Origin: DATBVX01 sp963696675
GTDB taxonomy: Bacteria; Pseudomonadota; Gammaproteobacteria; Steroidobacterales; Steroidobacteraceae
NCBI GenBank assembly: GCA_963696675.1
Contig: CAVOLM010000044.1
Span: 35,478-99,477 of the forward strand
Direction of reading: 5' to 3'
DNA length: 64,000 nt
The notes under the pieces are model-generated. The model was not told where the DNA came from. It ran no database searches and worked only from the letters and a program-made list of their open reading frames with translations. Positions 48,122 to 56,627 of the stretch are shown here, in pieces; position 1 is the first letter of the stretch; every line of letters begins with the position of its first letter. Made by a program: the position numbers and the translations under genes.

Positions 48122-49126
48122 GCGGGCTGCAAGGCCAGTACTTCGATGGCAAGAGCTCGGTCCGGCACCCCGTCGAGCTGCAGATCGGATGGGATGGGAG
48201 GTTACGCCTCAGCGGTCTCGGTGAAGTGCGCGAATACCGGCTCAGTGAAACCGAAATATCCGAGCGGATCGGACAGACTCCGCGCACGCTGCGCTTCCCG
48301 GACGGCTCGGCGTGCCAGGTTCTCGACAACGACGCGATCGATGCCGCTCTCGAGGCTCTCGACACCACCAGCATCCAGCACGACGTGCATCGGCTGGAAA
48401 GCCGTTGGAGTCACGCCGTCGTGGCGCTGGTCGCCTTGGTGGCGATCGTGTGGGCTGGAATTCAGTACGGGATACCGGCAGCCGCCCGCCACGTAGCGGC
48501 GATCTTTCCGCCGCGCGCCGATGCGCTCATCGGCAACCAGGCGCTGGAGCTGCTCGATCACGGCTATCTTTCGCCCTCAAAGCTCGCGCCCGAGCGGCAA
48601 CAGCAGTTGCGAGAGGAGTTCGCAGCCATGACGCGCGATCTTCAGGATGCGCACGAGTATCGCCTCGAGTTCCGGCAGGGCGGTGAGCTGGGTGCGAATG
48701 CGTTCGCGTTGCCATCGGGAATCGTGGTCATGACCGACGAGCTGGTCGAGCTCGCGCAAGCCGACGAGGAGCTGCAGGTGGTTCTCGCGCACGAGATCGG
48801 GCACGTGGTTCACCGGCACAGCCTGCGGATGCTGCTGCAGAATTCCGCCACGTCGCTGCTGATGATCGGATTGACGGGTGATGTCAGCTCCGCTTCGGTG
48901 CTGGTTGCCGGCGTCCCGACGGCGCTCGTGCAGGCCAGGCATTCGCGTCAATTCGAGACCGAGGCGGACGACTACGCGTATGCGTGGATGGATCGCAATG
49001 GTATTTCCCACCGCTACTTCGGCGACGATACTCGAGCGTCTCGATAAGAAGTACGGCGGAGCCGATGCCGGCTCGTTGAGCTGGCTGTCGTCGCACCCGC
49101 GCACAGCCGAGCGGATCCGGGATTAA
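48118..49126 (+). CDS. M48-family zinc metallopeptidase, membrane-anchored, one frameshift
   Basis: About 335 residues. An N-terminal soluble domain of about 90 residues (YFDGKSSVRHPVELQIGWDG), one membrane helix (VVALVALVAIVWAGIQYGI), then the peptidase: ANAFALPSGIVVMTDELVEL, the HExxH motif in VVLAHEIGHVVHRHSLRM, and the third zinc ligand Glu in RQFETEADDYAYAWM. A break near 49028 precedes the end SWLSSHPRTAERIRD. Probably cuts membrane or periplasmic proteins. The 159 bases that follow (49127-49285) hold nothing that I can support. Confidence 0.9.
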
Positions 49127-49285
49127 GCGGTATCGGTTTGCGGCTGCTGATCTTTCGCGCTACCCGTTCGGTTTTCGTAATGCGTAAAGCACGTGGCCGT
49201 GCAGCGCGAACGCTGGCGCCTGTCGTGGCGACGAGGGTTGGTTCGTGTCGGGTAGAGGGAAGGATCAGTCAGCCACAAACCGACA

Positions 49286-50011
49286 TTACGGCTGAAGGCG
49301 CGTCAACGGGATCTGCTCTTTGAGCTCGATCCATGTCGCAAGCGCGCGTGCGCAGGGTTCGCCATCATCGTCGTAGACCGCCGTCGCCACCTGGTGCTTG
49401 CGCCCTTCGCTGCCAAGCCGCCAACCGAGCACGACACACGACTCGGATGCGTGCACGCGTCGATCGACCTTGGCCGCGATCTCGCCGAGCAGCATCACGC
49501 GATAGTCGTCGCGCGCCGCGAAATACCCGGGACAGTCGAGCGCGGCCCACATGAATTCAGAGCACACCTTGCCATCTGCGGCGCACAGCGACTCGTCTGG
49601 AATCCACGGCGCCGCGACGATGCCGCTATCGCCCCAGGCGCCGGGAAAGATGCGCAAGCCATCGCCCCGCGCGCGCTGTGGACCGCACACGAAGCAGGTC
49701 GGAAACGCGTGCTGCTTGAAGCCCGGATAGGAGCGAGAGGCATTGAGCGCTGCCACATACGAGGGCGCCGCGGGCACGTCGAGCTGCAGGGCATGCGGCT
49801 CGGCCTCAGCGATGAGCTCACCGTCGCGCTTCACCTCCAGCCGGCCATCTTCGCCGCGATGGACGATGAGCGGCGCATTGAGTGGTGGCGGTCTTCGCAG
49901 CCGCACACGCAGCGGCAGCTGTGATTGGCCGGCGATCATGCCGCAGGTATAGCCACCGTTGCCAGAGTCCGGTGGCCCGCAAAAGCGCGCGCCGATCGTG
50001 ATGATTTGCAC
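49286..50011 (-). CDS. conserved protein, possibly hotdog-fold thioesterase-like
   Basis: 241 residues. The start ITIGARFCGPPDSGNGGYTC and later FPTCFVCGPQRARGDGLRIF, SEFMWAALDCPGYFA, VLGWRLGSEGRKHQVATAVY and ARALATWIEL suggest two hotdog-like halves, as in acyl-CoA thioesterase-related proteins with an (FCGPP...GNGGY) N-terminus. I do not know a proven function for this family. The fold assignment is by appearance only. It is six bases downstream of the DUF2007 gene. Confidence 0.65.
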   Translation of the reverse strand: MQIITIGARFCGPPDSGNGGYTCGMIAGQSQLPLRVRLRRPPPLNAPLIVHRGEDGRLEVKRDGELIAEAEPHALQLDVPAAPSYVAALNASRSYPGFKQHAFPTCFVCGPQRARGDGLRIFPGAWGDSGIVAAPWIPDESLCAADGKVCSEFMWAALDCPGYFAARDDYRVMLLGEIAAKVDRRVHASESCVVLGWRLGSEGRKHQVATAVYDDDGEPCARALATWIELKEQIPLTRLQP

Positions 50012-50017
50012 TTGCGC

Positions 50018-50338
50018 TCAGGTGGCGGAGCCGCGCTCGCAGCCGCAGCGCCAACAACTGGTGAATTGCGGTTCGAGCCGCTCGCGGCACGCCGGGCATT
50101 GCCACGCCTTTCCCGACTGATGAACTCCGGCGAGCTCCGCCGCCACGACGCGTTCTGCGTGAGCGTGCTCGGCTTCCTCGACGGCCCACAACTGGGGCCA
50201 GCCTTCGACGACCGGGATCTCGCCGATGGCGCTGCCGAGGTGATAGTTGCGCAATTCGCAGCGGATGCCGACGTTCTCGAGCAGATTGCGCATGTGGGCG
50301 ACCTGCACCACGGATTCAGCGCTGTAAACGAGTTTCAT
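50018..50338 (-). CDS. DUF2007 protein with C-terminal zinc ribbon
   Basis: 106 residues. MKLVYSAESVVQVAHMRNLL, RCELRNYHLGSAIGEIPVVE and WPQLWAVEEAEHAHAERVVA form the DUF2007 'putative signal-transducing' domain, which is ferredoxin-like. CPACRERLEPQFTSCWRCGC adds a four-Cys zinc ribbon. Function unknown. It ends 6 bases before the hotdog-like gene and lies 70 bases after the RES toxin. Confidence 0.85.
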   Translation of the reverse strand: MKLVYSAESVVQVAHMRNLLENVGIRCELRNYHLGSAIGEIPVVEGWPQLWAVEEAEHAHAERVVAAELAGVHQSGKAWQCPACRERLEPQFTSCWRCGCERGSAT

Positions 50339-50408
50339 TGTGGCGGGGCGAGGATGGCGCTGCCTGCCGCGAACCTAGCGCCGCGGACAGCGGGGGTCAA
50401 CCACGGAT

Positions 50409-51119
50409 CTATTGCCACGCGCTGGCATCGAATTCGAAAGTCTCGCCTTCGCGCCGCCAGATGACACGCTCGGGTTTCAGCGTCAGGAACCAGGTGGTCT
50501 GCTGGATGGGCCGCATCGGCTTGAAAGCATCGGCACGCAGCACCGCGACCGCGGCCGCGTGCTCAGGGTCGCGAACCGACACATACCGGATTGCGCCTGC
50601 CTCGGCTTCACGTGCCAGCGCCGCGAATTGTTGCGTCGAGCCGTAGTCCGAACGGTGACCCCAGCGCGCCTGGTCGCGGCGAAACGGGGCGCGGGTGAGA
50701 TCGACGCCGCGCGTGTCAATGCTCGCCTGGAATACCGTCTGCGGCGAAGGACCGAGTGTTTCGAGCCCCTCGGAGTCGAGCAGGAATCGCCAGCGCCAAT
50801 AGCCGAGCTCCGCGCACGCGCTGCGCAGAACCTCGGTGCCGTACCAGACTCCTGGCTCGGTGGGCGCGCGAAAACGCGATCCGAAGGGTGACGGGTAGCG
50901 AAACGGCGTTGCCAGCAGGTAGTGCAGGCGTGCCGCTTGCGCCGGCACCGGCGGTTTGCTCGCTTCCAGGATGAGCTCGAGGGTGTCTTGCTCCTGCGCT
51001 GTGGCGACCAGGCGCAGCGTCGAAGCGATGTGTTGCGTCTCTACGGCGCGCCACAGCCGGCGCCGCAGGCGAAACAGCTCAGACCCGACCGCGTGAGGCG
51101 TCCAGGTAGTGGACGGCAC
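50409..51119 (-). CDS. RES-domain toxin
   Basis: 236 residues. The central region FRYPSPFGSRFRAPTEPGVW, YGTEVLRSACAELGYWRWRF carries the Arg, Tyr and Glu of the RES fold, which is related to ADP-ribosyltransferases; the C-terminal SVRDPEHAAAVAVL holds the conserved Ser region. RES toxins (for example MbcT of Mycobacterium) consume NAD+. It overlaps the upstream antitoxin gene by 41 bases, the usual gene order antitoxin-toxin. Confidence 0.88.
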   Translation of the reverse strand: MPSTTWTPHAVGSELFRLRRRLWRAVETQHIASTLRLVATAQEQDTLELILEASKPPVPAQAARLHYLLATPFRYPSPFGSRFRAPTEPGVWYGTEVLRSACAELGYWRWRFLLDSEGLETLGPSPQTVFQASIDTRGVDLTRAPFRRDQARWGHRSDYGSTQQFAALAREAEAGAIRYVSVRDPEHAAAVAVLRADAFKPMRPIQQTTWFLTLKPERVIWRREGETFEFDASAWQ

Positions 51120-51456
51120 GGACCAGCCCCTCGGCGCTGCGGATCAATTCCACCGGTTTCTCGCCGAGCGCACGATTGTTGCCGTTGAGCCACGCGCGCG
51201 CCGCTGCATCATTGGAGCCGACGATCGAATCGAGCGAACGGAACAGCCGCACGAAGAGCGCCGCCAGCTCCCATTCCTTCTTGCTGGTGTCGAGCGTGTA
51301 TGTGCCGCTCGACATGCGCGATACCGTCGCGGGGCTGAGACCGAGGATCTCGGCGACTCTTGCCTGGTTCAACTCCAATAGCTCAGCCGCGCGCAGGACG
51401 GCGCCCGTCAACACGCGCCTTGGTTCACTTTTCGGTTCTGCCGCGATTCTGCCCAT
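51079..51456 (-). CDS. Xre/MbcA/ParS-type antitoxin
   Basis: 125 residues. N-terminal Xre-like helix-turn-helix (LLELNQARVAEILGLSPATV, SRMSSGTYTL) and C-terminal MbcA/ParS toxin-binding domain (VRLFRSLDSIVGSNDAAARA, WLNGNNRALGEKPVELIRSA). It neutralises the adjacent RES toxin and usually autorepresses. A short 87-base gap separates it from the trpA stop, so trp transcripts may read into it; a TTTCTACTGAAAGTA-like AT-rich stretch at about 51457-51480 could hold its own promoter. Confidence 0.88.
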   Translation of the reverse strand: MGRIAAEPKSEPRRVLTGAVLRAAELLELNQARVAEILGLSPATVSRMSSGTYTLDTSKKEWELAALFVRLFRSLDSIVGSNDAAARAWLNGNNRALGEKPVELIRSAEGLVRAVHYLDASRGRV

Positions 51457-51543
51457 ACTTTCAGTAGAAATACTTTTACGAAATGCATTCTACAGAAATA
51501 AGCCAGGGCTCGCAAACTGCGCCCTGTCGCAGCCGCAAGCACT

Positions 51544-52317
51544 TCAGGAGCGCATCGAAGCCAGCAAAGTGCGGGGATCGTCCCCCTGCTCAAGCGCCTC
51601 CACCAGCGCGGAGCCGACCACTACCCCGTCGATGTGTCCTTGCAGGCGCCGAACCTGCTCCGCGCCACGAATGCCGAACCCGGCGCAGACCGGAAGCTCA
51701 GAGATCGCGCGCACCCCCTCGAGATACTCGAGGACATCCTGCGGGACCGCGACCGACTTCCCCGTCGTGCCGGTCATGGTGACCGCATAGACGAAGCCCT
51801 GGCTTGCGGCGCACAGGATCCTGAGGCGCTCTGGCGGGGTTACCGGCGTGACCATCTGGACCAATGCGATTCGCTGCTCGGTGAGTGCGCGCCTGAGATC
51901 CGCACTCTCCTCGTGCGGAAGATCTGGAACGATGAACCCTGCCACACCGGAGCGAATCGCAGCCGCAGCGAGACGCTGCAGGCCAAACGCGAGCAGTGGA
52001 TTCAGATAGCTCATCAGGAGCAACGGCGCCGCGGGCCGAGGCTCGAGACTCGACAACTGATCGAGAATCCAGGGCAGCGTCACACCGGCCTGCAACGCGA
52101 CATGACTCGCACGCTGGATGGTCATGCCGTCGGCCATCGGGTCCGTAAACGGCACGCCAATTTCCACCACGTCCGCGGCCGAGGCAATGGCGAGAAGGTG
52201 CTCGCGAAAGCGATCGCGCGACGGAAATCCGGCGGTGAGATAGCCCACCAATGCAACGCCCTGTCGCGCGCACGCCTGGCGTATCGCCGCGGCGATCGAC
52301 TCTCCCGCAGCGCTCAC
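51544..52317 (-). CDS. trpA: tryptophan synthase alpha subunit
   Basis: 257 residues from the GTG at 52317, which overlaps the trpB stop (GTGA). VALVGYLTAGFPSRD, the catalytic Glu and Asp in DVVEIGVPFTDPMADG, QRASHVALQAG, GVAGFIVPDLPHEES and VCAGFGIRGAEQV are intact. It cleaves indoleglycerol phosphate to indole, passed to TrpB. Last gene of the trp operon. Confidence 0.97.
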   Translation of the reverse strand: MSAAGESIAAAIRQACARQGVALVGYLTAGFPSRDRFREHLLAIASAADVVEIGVPFTDPMADGMTIQRASHVALQAGVTLPWILDQLSSLEPRPAAPLLLMSYLNPLLAFGLQRLAAAAIRSGVAGFIVPDLPHEESADLRRALTEQRIALVQMVTPVTPPERLRILCAASQGFVYAVTMTGTTGKSVAVPQDVLEYLEGVRAISELPVCAGFGIRGAEQVRRLQGHIDGVVVGSALVEALEQGDDPRTLLASMRS

Positions 52318-53561
52318 GCCAAAGTGTCCTTCAGAACAGTGCGCTGCAGTGTCGGCATGTCCTTGTCCCCGCGCCCGGACAGGCAGATCAGGACACGCTT
52401 GCCGGGGTTCGCGTGCGCCCAGCGGCGCGCGCCGACCAGTGCATGCGCGCTCTCGAGCGCGGCCAGGATTCCCTCGCTGGCACAGCATTCCGCCAGCGCT
52501 TCCAGAGTTTCATCGTCAGATGCACTCACGTAGCAGACACGGCCCAGCTCCTTGAGCAGACTGTGTTCCGGACCGACTCCCGGGTAGTCGAGGCCCGCCG
52601 ACACCGAATGCGTTTCCTGCACCTGGCCATGCTCATCCTGCAGCAGGAACGAAAAACTGCCATGCAAGACGCCAGGTCGGCCGAAAGAGAGGGTCGCCGA
52701 ATTCTCGCCCAGTCCCGCGCCGCGTCCGCCCGCCTCTACACCCAGGAGCTCGACGCTCGAATCGGCGAGGAACGGATGAAACATGCCGATGGAGTTCGAA
52801 CCTCCGCCTACGCAGGCGACGACCACATCAGGCAAGGCGCCAACCTGTTCCAACATCTGTGCGCGCGCTTCGCGGCCGATCACCGACTGCAGCTCCCGGA
52901 CCAGCAAGGGATAGGGATGCGGGCCCACCGCGGAACCGAGCAGGTAGTAGGTGTGGAGTGGATCGGATACCCAGTCCCTCAGCGCCTCATCGATCGCCGC
53001 ACGCAGAGTCCGATCGCCGCTGGTCACCGGCACCACGGTCGCGCCGAGCAGTTTCATGCGGCCGACGTTGGGCGCCTGGCGCTCCATGTCAATCGCGCCC
53101 ATGTAAACCGTGCAAGGCAATCCGAGCCGCGCACAGGCAGCAGCGCTCGCCACACCATGCTGTCCGGCACCGGTCTCGGCCACGATGCGCTTTGCACCCA
53201 GGCGTTGTGCCAGCAATGCCTGCCCGATCGCGTTGTTGATCTTGTGCGCGCCCGTATGGGCGAGGTCCTCGCGCTTCAACCACACCTGCGCGCCCCAGCG
53301 CCGTCCCAGCTCGTGCGCGTTCGTGAGCGCCGTCGGGCGCCCGGCCCAGGTTCGCAGTTCCTCCTGGAGTCTGTGCTGGAAATCGGCCGCATACAGGTGC
53401 CGCTGGATGCCTGCTGCGAGTCGCTCGAGCGACGGCATGAGGGTTTCGGGCACATAGCGGCCCCCAAACGCACCGAAACGTCCACGCATGTCCGGCAACG
53501 CACCGCTGATCATGTGATCGAGCGTCACCGTGGCGGGACCTTTACCCGTTGCGCTTTTCAC
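52314..53561 (-). CDS. trpB: tryptophan synthase beta subunit
   Basis: 415 residues. The PLP Lys lies in HTGAHKINNAIGQALLA; ETGAGQHGVASAAACARLG, GGGSNSIGMFHPF and CLSGRGDKDM are intact. The ATG at 53561 lies inside the 3' end of trpF (20-base overlap), although a later Met before RGRFGAFGGRYVPETLMP would also fit. Condenses indole with serine. Confidence 0.97.
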   Translation of the reverse strand: MKSATGKGPATVTLDHMISGALPDMRGRFGAFGGRYVPETLMPSLERLAAGIQRHLYAADFQHRLQEELRTWAGRPTALTNAHELGRRWGAQVWLKREDLAHTGAHKINNAIGQALLAQRLGAKRIVAETGAGQHGVASAAACARLGLPCTVYMGAIDMERQAPNVGRMKLLGATVVPVTSGDRTLRAAIDEALRDWVSDPLHTYYLLGSAVGPHPYPLLVRELQSVIGREARAQMLEQVGALPDVVVACVGGGSNSIGMFHPFLADSSVELLGVEAGGRGAGLGENSATLSFGRPGVLHGSFSFLLQDEHGQVQETHSVSAGLDYPGVGPEHSLLKELGRVCYVSASDDETLEALAECCASEGILAALESAHALVGARRWAHANPGKRVLICLSGRGDKDMPTLQRTVLKDTLA

Positions 53562-54164
53562 GTCGTCCTCGCCCGAAGTCCGGGTCGGCTGCGCTACGTA
53601 CCGCGGTCACGAATTCCGCCATGCGGCGGGCATCTTTCACCCCGGGTGCACTCTCCACTCCACTGCTCACGTCGACTCCGAATGGCTGGACTCGTCGGAT
53701 CGCCTCGACCACGTTTTCAGCGTGCAGCCCGCCCGCGAGAATGAGCTCGGAGCGCTGCGCAAGTCCGCCGCGCGTTGCCAGTTGGTGCTCACACCCCGCC
53801 CGCTCACCGGCCCCTCGAACAGCAATCGAGGCGGAAGCTCCTGCGGCTCCGTTTCATCCGACCTCAGCACCGGCAGCACCGTCAGCTCGTCGGGCACGTC
53901 CAGCTCGGCGAGATCATCGACATCGGTCTGCAGCCAGTCGGGCTCGAGGTAGCGGACGATCTCGTCGACTAGTCGTTGTTCCGGATGGCAGGTCACGGCG
54001 ACGCGCAGCAGATCGCGCGGCGCCTGTGCACTCAATTCGGCGGCACGTTGCGGCGTGACGCGCCGGGCGCTCGGCGCGAACACGAATCCGATCGCGTCAA
54101 CACCACATTCGATTGCAGCGACCACCGCCGACTCACTCGTCATGCCACAGATCTTGATGAACAT
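53542..54164 (-). CDS. trpF: phosphoribosylanthranilate isomerase, one frameshift
   Basis: About 207 codons from the ATG at 54164 (MFIKICGMTSESAVVAAI); a TTG four codons upstream is also open. GVDAIGFVFAPSARRVTP, LQTDVDDLAELD and LLFEGPVSGRGVSTNWQR are family motifs. A break near 53755 precedes LAGGLHAENVVEAIRR and FGVDVSSGVESAPGVKDARR, which holds the catalytic Asp. The reading ends in GRGRREKRNG at 53542. Confidence 0.93.
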
Positions 54165-54176
54165 TCGTGCGGGCAA

Positions 54177-55010
54177 CTAACGGGGCGTGAGCGCGGCGCG
54201 CCCGCCCTCCAGCATCTCGCGCAGCAGCGCTTGTGGCTCATCGTCGGCCATCAGCGCGCTGCCGACGAGAATCAACTGATAGCCCGCGCGCGCCAGTTGC
54301 GCCGCGTCTTCGGCGCTGCTGACACCGCTCTCGGCGACATGAGGGACACCGGCCGGCAACTTGGCTGCGAGCGCCTCGAGTCGCCCGGGCACGACCTGCA
54401 GCGTATCGAGATCCCGTGCATTGACCCCGACCAGGATCTGCTCACGGCGGCCAGCACGCTCCGTGACGATCTGGCGGGCGCAGGCCAGGTCTTCTTCGTC
54501 GAACGCCTCGAGCAGCACGAACATGTGCAGCATCGCGGCGCAATCGAGCAGCTCGACGATCCGGCCATGATCGAGCATGCGCAGGATGACCAGGACGCCG
54601 CCCGCACCGAGCGCGCGCGCTTCCATCACCTGGTACGAATCGATGATGAAGTCCTTGCGCAGCGTCGGCACGCGCCGCGGTGCAAGCGTTTCCGAGGCGC
54701 GGGCGAGGTGCGCCATCGAGCCATCGAAGCGGTAGGGTTCGGTCAGCACGGAGACGGCCGCTGCGCCACCATCCGCATAGGCTGCGACACGCGCACAGAT
54801 GTCTTCGCTTGCGGTGCGCAACACGCCTGTCGCCGGCGAACGCAGCTTGAGCTCCGCTATTACGTCGAAGCCGGATGCGCTGAGATTCAGCGGCGGTGCG
54901 GGTGGCGTCTCAGAGGCTCGCTGCCAGAGCGCCTCCCGTGGTTCAAGACTGCGCGCCTTGGTCACCCGTTCCAGGGTCGACCGTGCCAATTCCTGCAGAA
55001 ACCCGCTCAT
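54177..55010 (-). CDS. trpC: indole-3-glycerol-phosphate synthase
   Basis: 277 residues. Motifs: DVIAELKLRSPATG, VSVLTEPYRFDGSMAHLA, TLRKDFIIDSYQVMEARALG, LVGVNARDLDTLQV and VAESGVSSAEDAAQL. Separate from trpF (not fused). The start overlaps the trpD stop (ATGA), supporting tight coupling. Confidence 0.96.
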   Translation of the reverse strand: MSGFLQELARSTLERVTKARSLEPREALWQRASETPPAPPLNLSASGFDVIAELKLRSPATGVLRTASEDICARVAAYADGGAAAVSVLTEPYRFDGSMAHLARASETLAPRRVPTLRKDFIIDSYQVMEARALGAGGVLVILRMLDHGRIVELLDCAAMLHMFVLLEAFDEEDLACARQIVTERAGRREQILVGVNARDLDTLQVVPGRLEALAAKLPAGVPHVAESGVSSAEDAAQLARAGYQLILVGSALMADDEPQALLREMLEGGRAALTPR

Positions 55011-56035
55011 GACCGCCCCCCGAATCCCGATAACTGCACGAGGAGCTGGCGTGCCCGGCCGGAATCGATGGAATCCGCCGCCACCGCCACTCCCTCGCGT
55101 GGGTCCGCCACGCGTCCTGTGAGCTCAAGAACCAGCGCGGTGCCGAGCAATAGCGCGTCCCGATGCGCGCCTCGATCCTTGCCCTCGAAGACCGCGCGCA
55201 GCGCGTTCGCATTGTGCTCGGCGTCGCCTCCCGCCAGCTCGGCGGCATCGCATGCACCCAGGCCGAACGCCGTCGCGTCTCGCATGGTATGCGTCACACG
55301 CCCGGGCCGCACATCGAACAGGCTGAACGGGCCGACCGGCGTCGGTTCGTCCCATCCCGGCTCACCATGGACCACGAACGCCCGCTCGATGTTCATCCGC
55401 GCGAGCGTGTGGGCGAGCAACTCCGCCGCCCCCGGGTCGAATGCGCCGATGAGATGAAACGCAGGCTCGGCCGGATTGGCGAGCGGACCGAGCATGTTGA
55501 AGACGGTGCGCACGCCGAGCGCATTGCGAATGGGCGCAAGCGCCTTGAGCGCCGGATGGTAGTGCGGCGCAAACAGGAACGTGAAGCCGGTGGCATCGAG
55601 ACACGCGCCGGCATCGGCTTCATCGAGGGGAATCTTCAGGCCGAGGGCCTGCAGCAGGTCCGCGCTTCCGGAGCGGCTCGAAATCGCGCGGTTGCCATGT
55701 TTCACGACACGCAGGCCACAGGCGGCCGCGAGCAGGGCCGTGCCGGTCGAAAGATTCAGACTCCCGGAACCATCTCCTCCCGTGCCAACAACGTCGACCA
55801 GGGGAGCGCCTGCGGACAATTGCGGTCGGCGTGCCAGGCGGCGCATCGCGCCGGCGAATCCCCGAACCTCATCCGCCGTGACTCCTTTGCTGCGCAGCGC
55901 AGCGAGCAATGCGCCAGCCAGCGCGGGCGCGAGCTGCGGATCGGTGAGTGCCTGGAGCAGCTCGCCGGCCTGCGCCTCGCTGAGATCCTGCCGCTGCAAT
56001 AGCTGCTCCAGCGTGCTACGCAGCGCCAGCGACAT
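55007..56035 (-). CDS. trpD: anthranilate phosphoribosyltransferase
   Basis: 342 residues. VDVVGTGGDGSGSLNLSTGT, VKHGNRAISSRSGSADLLQ, FLFAPHYHPALK and RTVFNMLGPLANPAEPAF match TrpD. It is not fused to trpG. The start at 56035 overlaps the end of trpG by 20 bases. Confidence 0.96.
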   Translation of the reverse strand: MSLALRSTLEQLLQRQDLSEAQAGELLQALTDPQLAPALAGALLAALRSKGVTADEVRGFAGAMRRLARRPQLSAGAPLVDVVGTGGDGSGSLNLSTGTALLAAACGLRVVKHGNRAISSRSGSADLLQALGLKIPLDEADAGACLDATGFTFLFAPHYHPALKALAPIRNALGVRTVFNMLGPLANPAEPAFHLIGAFDPGAAELLAHTLARMNIERAFVVHGEPGWDEPTPVGPFSLFDVRPGRVTHTMRDATAFGLGACDAAELAGGDAEHNANALRAVFEGKDRGAHRDALLLGTALVLELTGRVADPREGVAVAADSIDSGRARQLLVQLSGFGGRS

Positions 56036-56627
56036 GCTTCGCCTCCCGGATCGAACCTGCGTGCACGAGGAAATTCTCCATCAATCGCGGCCCCTCGGGC
56101 GTGAGAATGCTTTCGGGGTGAAACTGCACACCCTCGATGGCGAGAGTACGGTGACGCACACCCATGATTTCGCCTTCCGGCGTGCGCGCGGTCACCTCGA
56201 GTTCTGCCGGGAGCGCATCGGGTTGTGCGATGAGGGAGTGGTAGCGGCCCGCCTCGAATGGCTGCGTGAGACCTGCGTAGATGGTGCGGCCGTCGTGCTC
56301 GACCGGGGAGGTCTTGCCATGCATGAGCCGCCCAGCGCGCACGATACGACCGCCGAACACGGCGACCAGCGATTGGTGGCCGAGACAGACACCCAGGACA
56401 GGTATGCGGCCGGCGAACGCCTCGATCATGCGCATGGATATGCCCGCATCGTCCGGTGTTCCGGGTCCGGGCGAAATGACGAGGTGGGTCGGCTCGAGCG
56501 CGCGCGCCTCCTCGATGCTGATCGCATCATTGCGATACACGCGCACATCGGCGCCCAGCACCAGGAAGGCCTGCACCAGGTTGTAGGTGAAGGAGTCGTA
56601 GTTGTCGATCAGGAGGAGTCTCGGCAT
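56016..56627 (-). CDS. trpG: anthranilate synthase glutamine amidotransferase component
   Basis: 203 residues from the ATG at 56627 (MPRLLLIDNYDSFTYNLVQA), sharing its A with the trpE TAA stop. VISPGPGTPDDAG, the catalytic Cys in GVCLGHQSLV, and the His-Glu of VQFHPESILTPEG are present. Supplies ammonia to TrpE. Confidence 0.96.
   Translation of the reverse strand: MPRLLLIDNYDSFTYNLVQAFLVLGADVRVYRNDAISIEEARALEPTHLVISPGPGTPDDAGISMRMIEAFAGRIPVLGVCLGHQSLVAVFGGRIVRAGRLMHGKTSPVEHDGRTIYAGLTQPFEAGRYHSLIAQPDALPAELEVTARTPEGEIMGVRHRTLAIEGVQFHPESILTPEGPRLMENFLVHAGSIREAKHVAGAA

Noticed and set aside
49138..49323. Possible 61-residue plus-strand gene after the M48 peptidase
   Set aside because: Arg/Ala-rich composition, no ribosome site, overlaps the convergent gene at 49286, and resembles no family that I recognise.
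53976..55457. 493-residue plus-strand open frame opposite trpC/trpD
   Set aside because: Antisense shadow of two intact trp genes.
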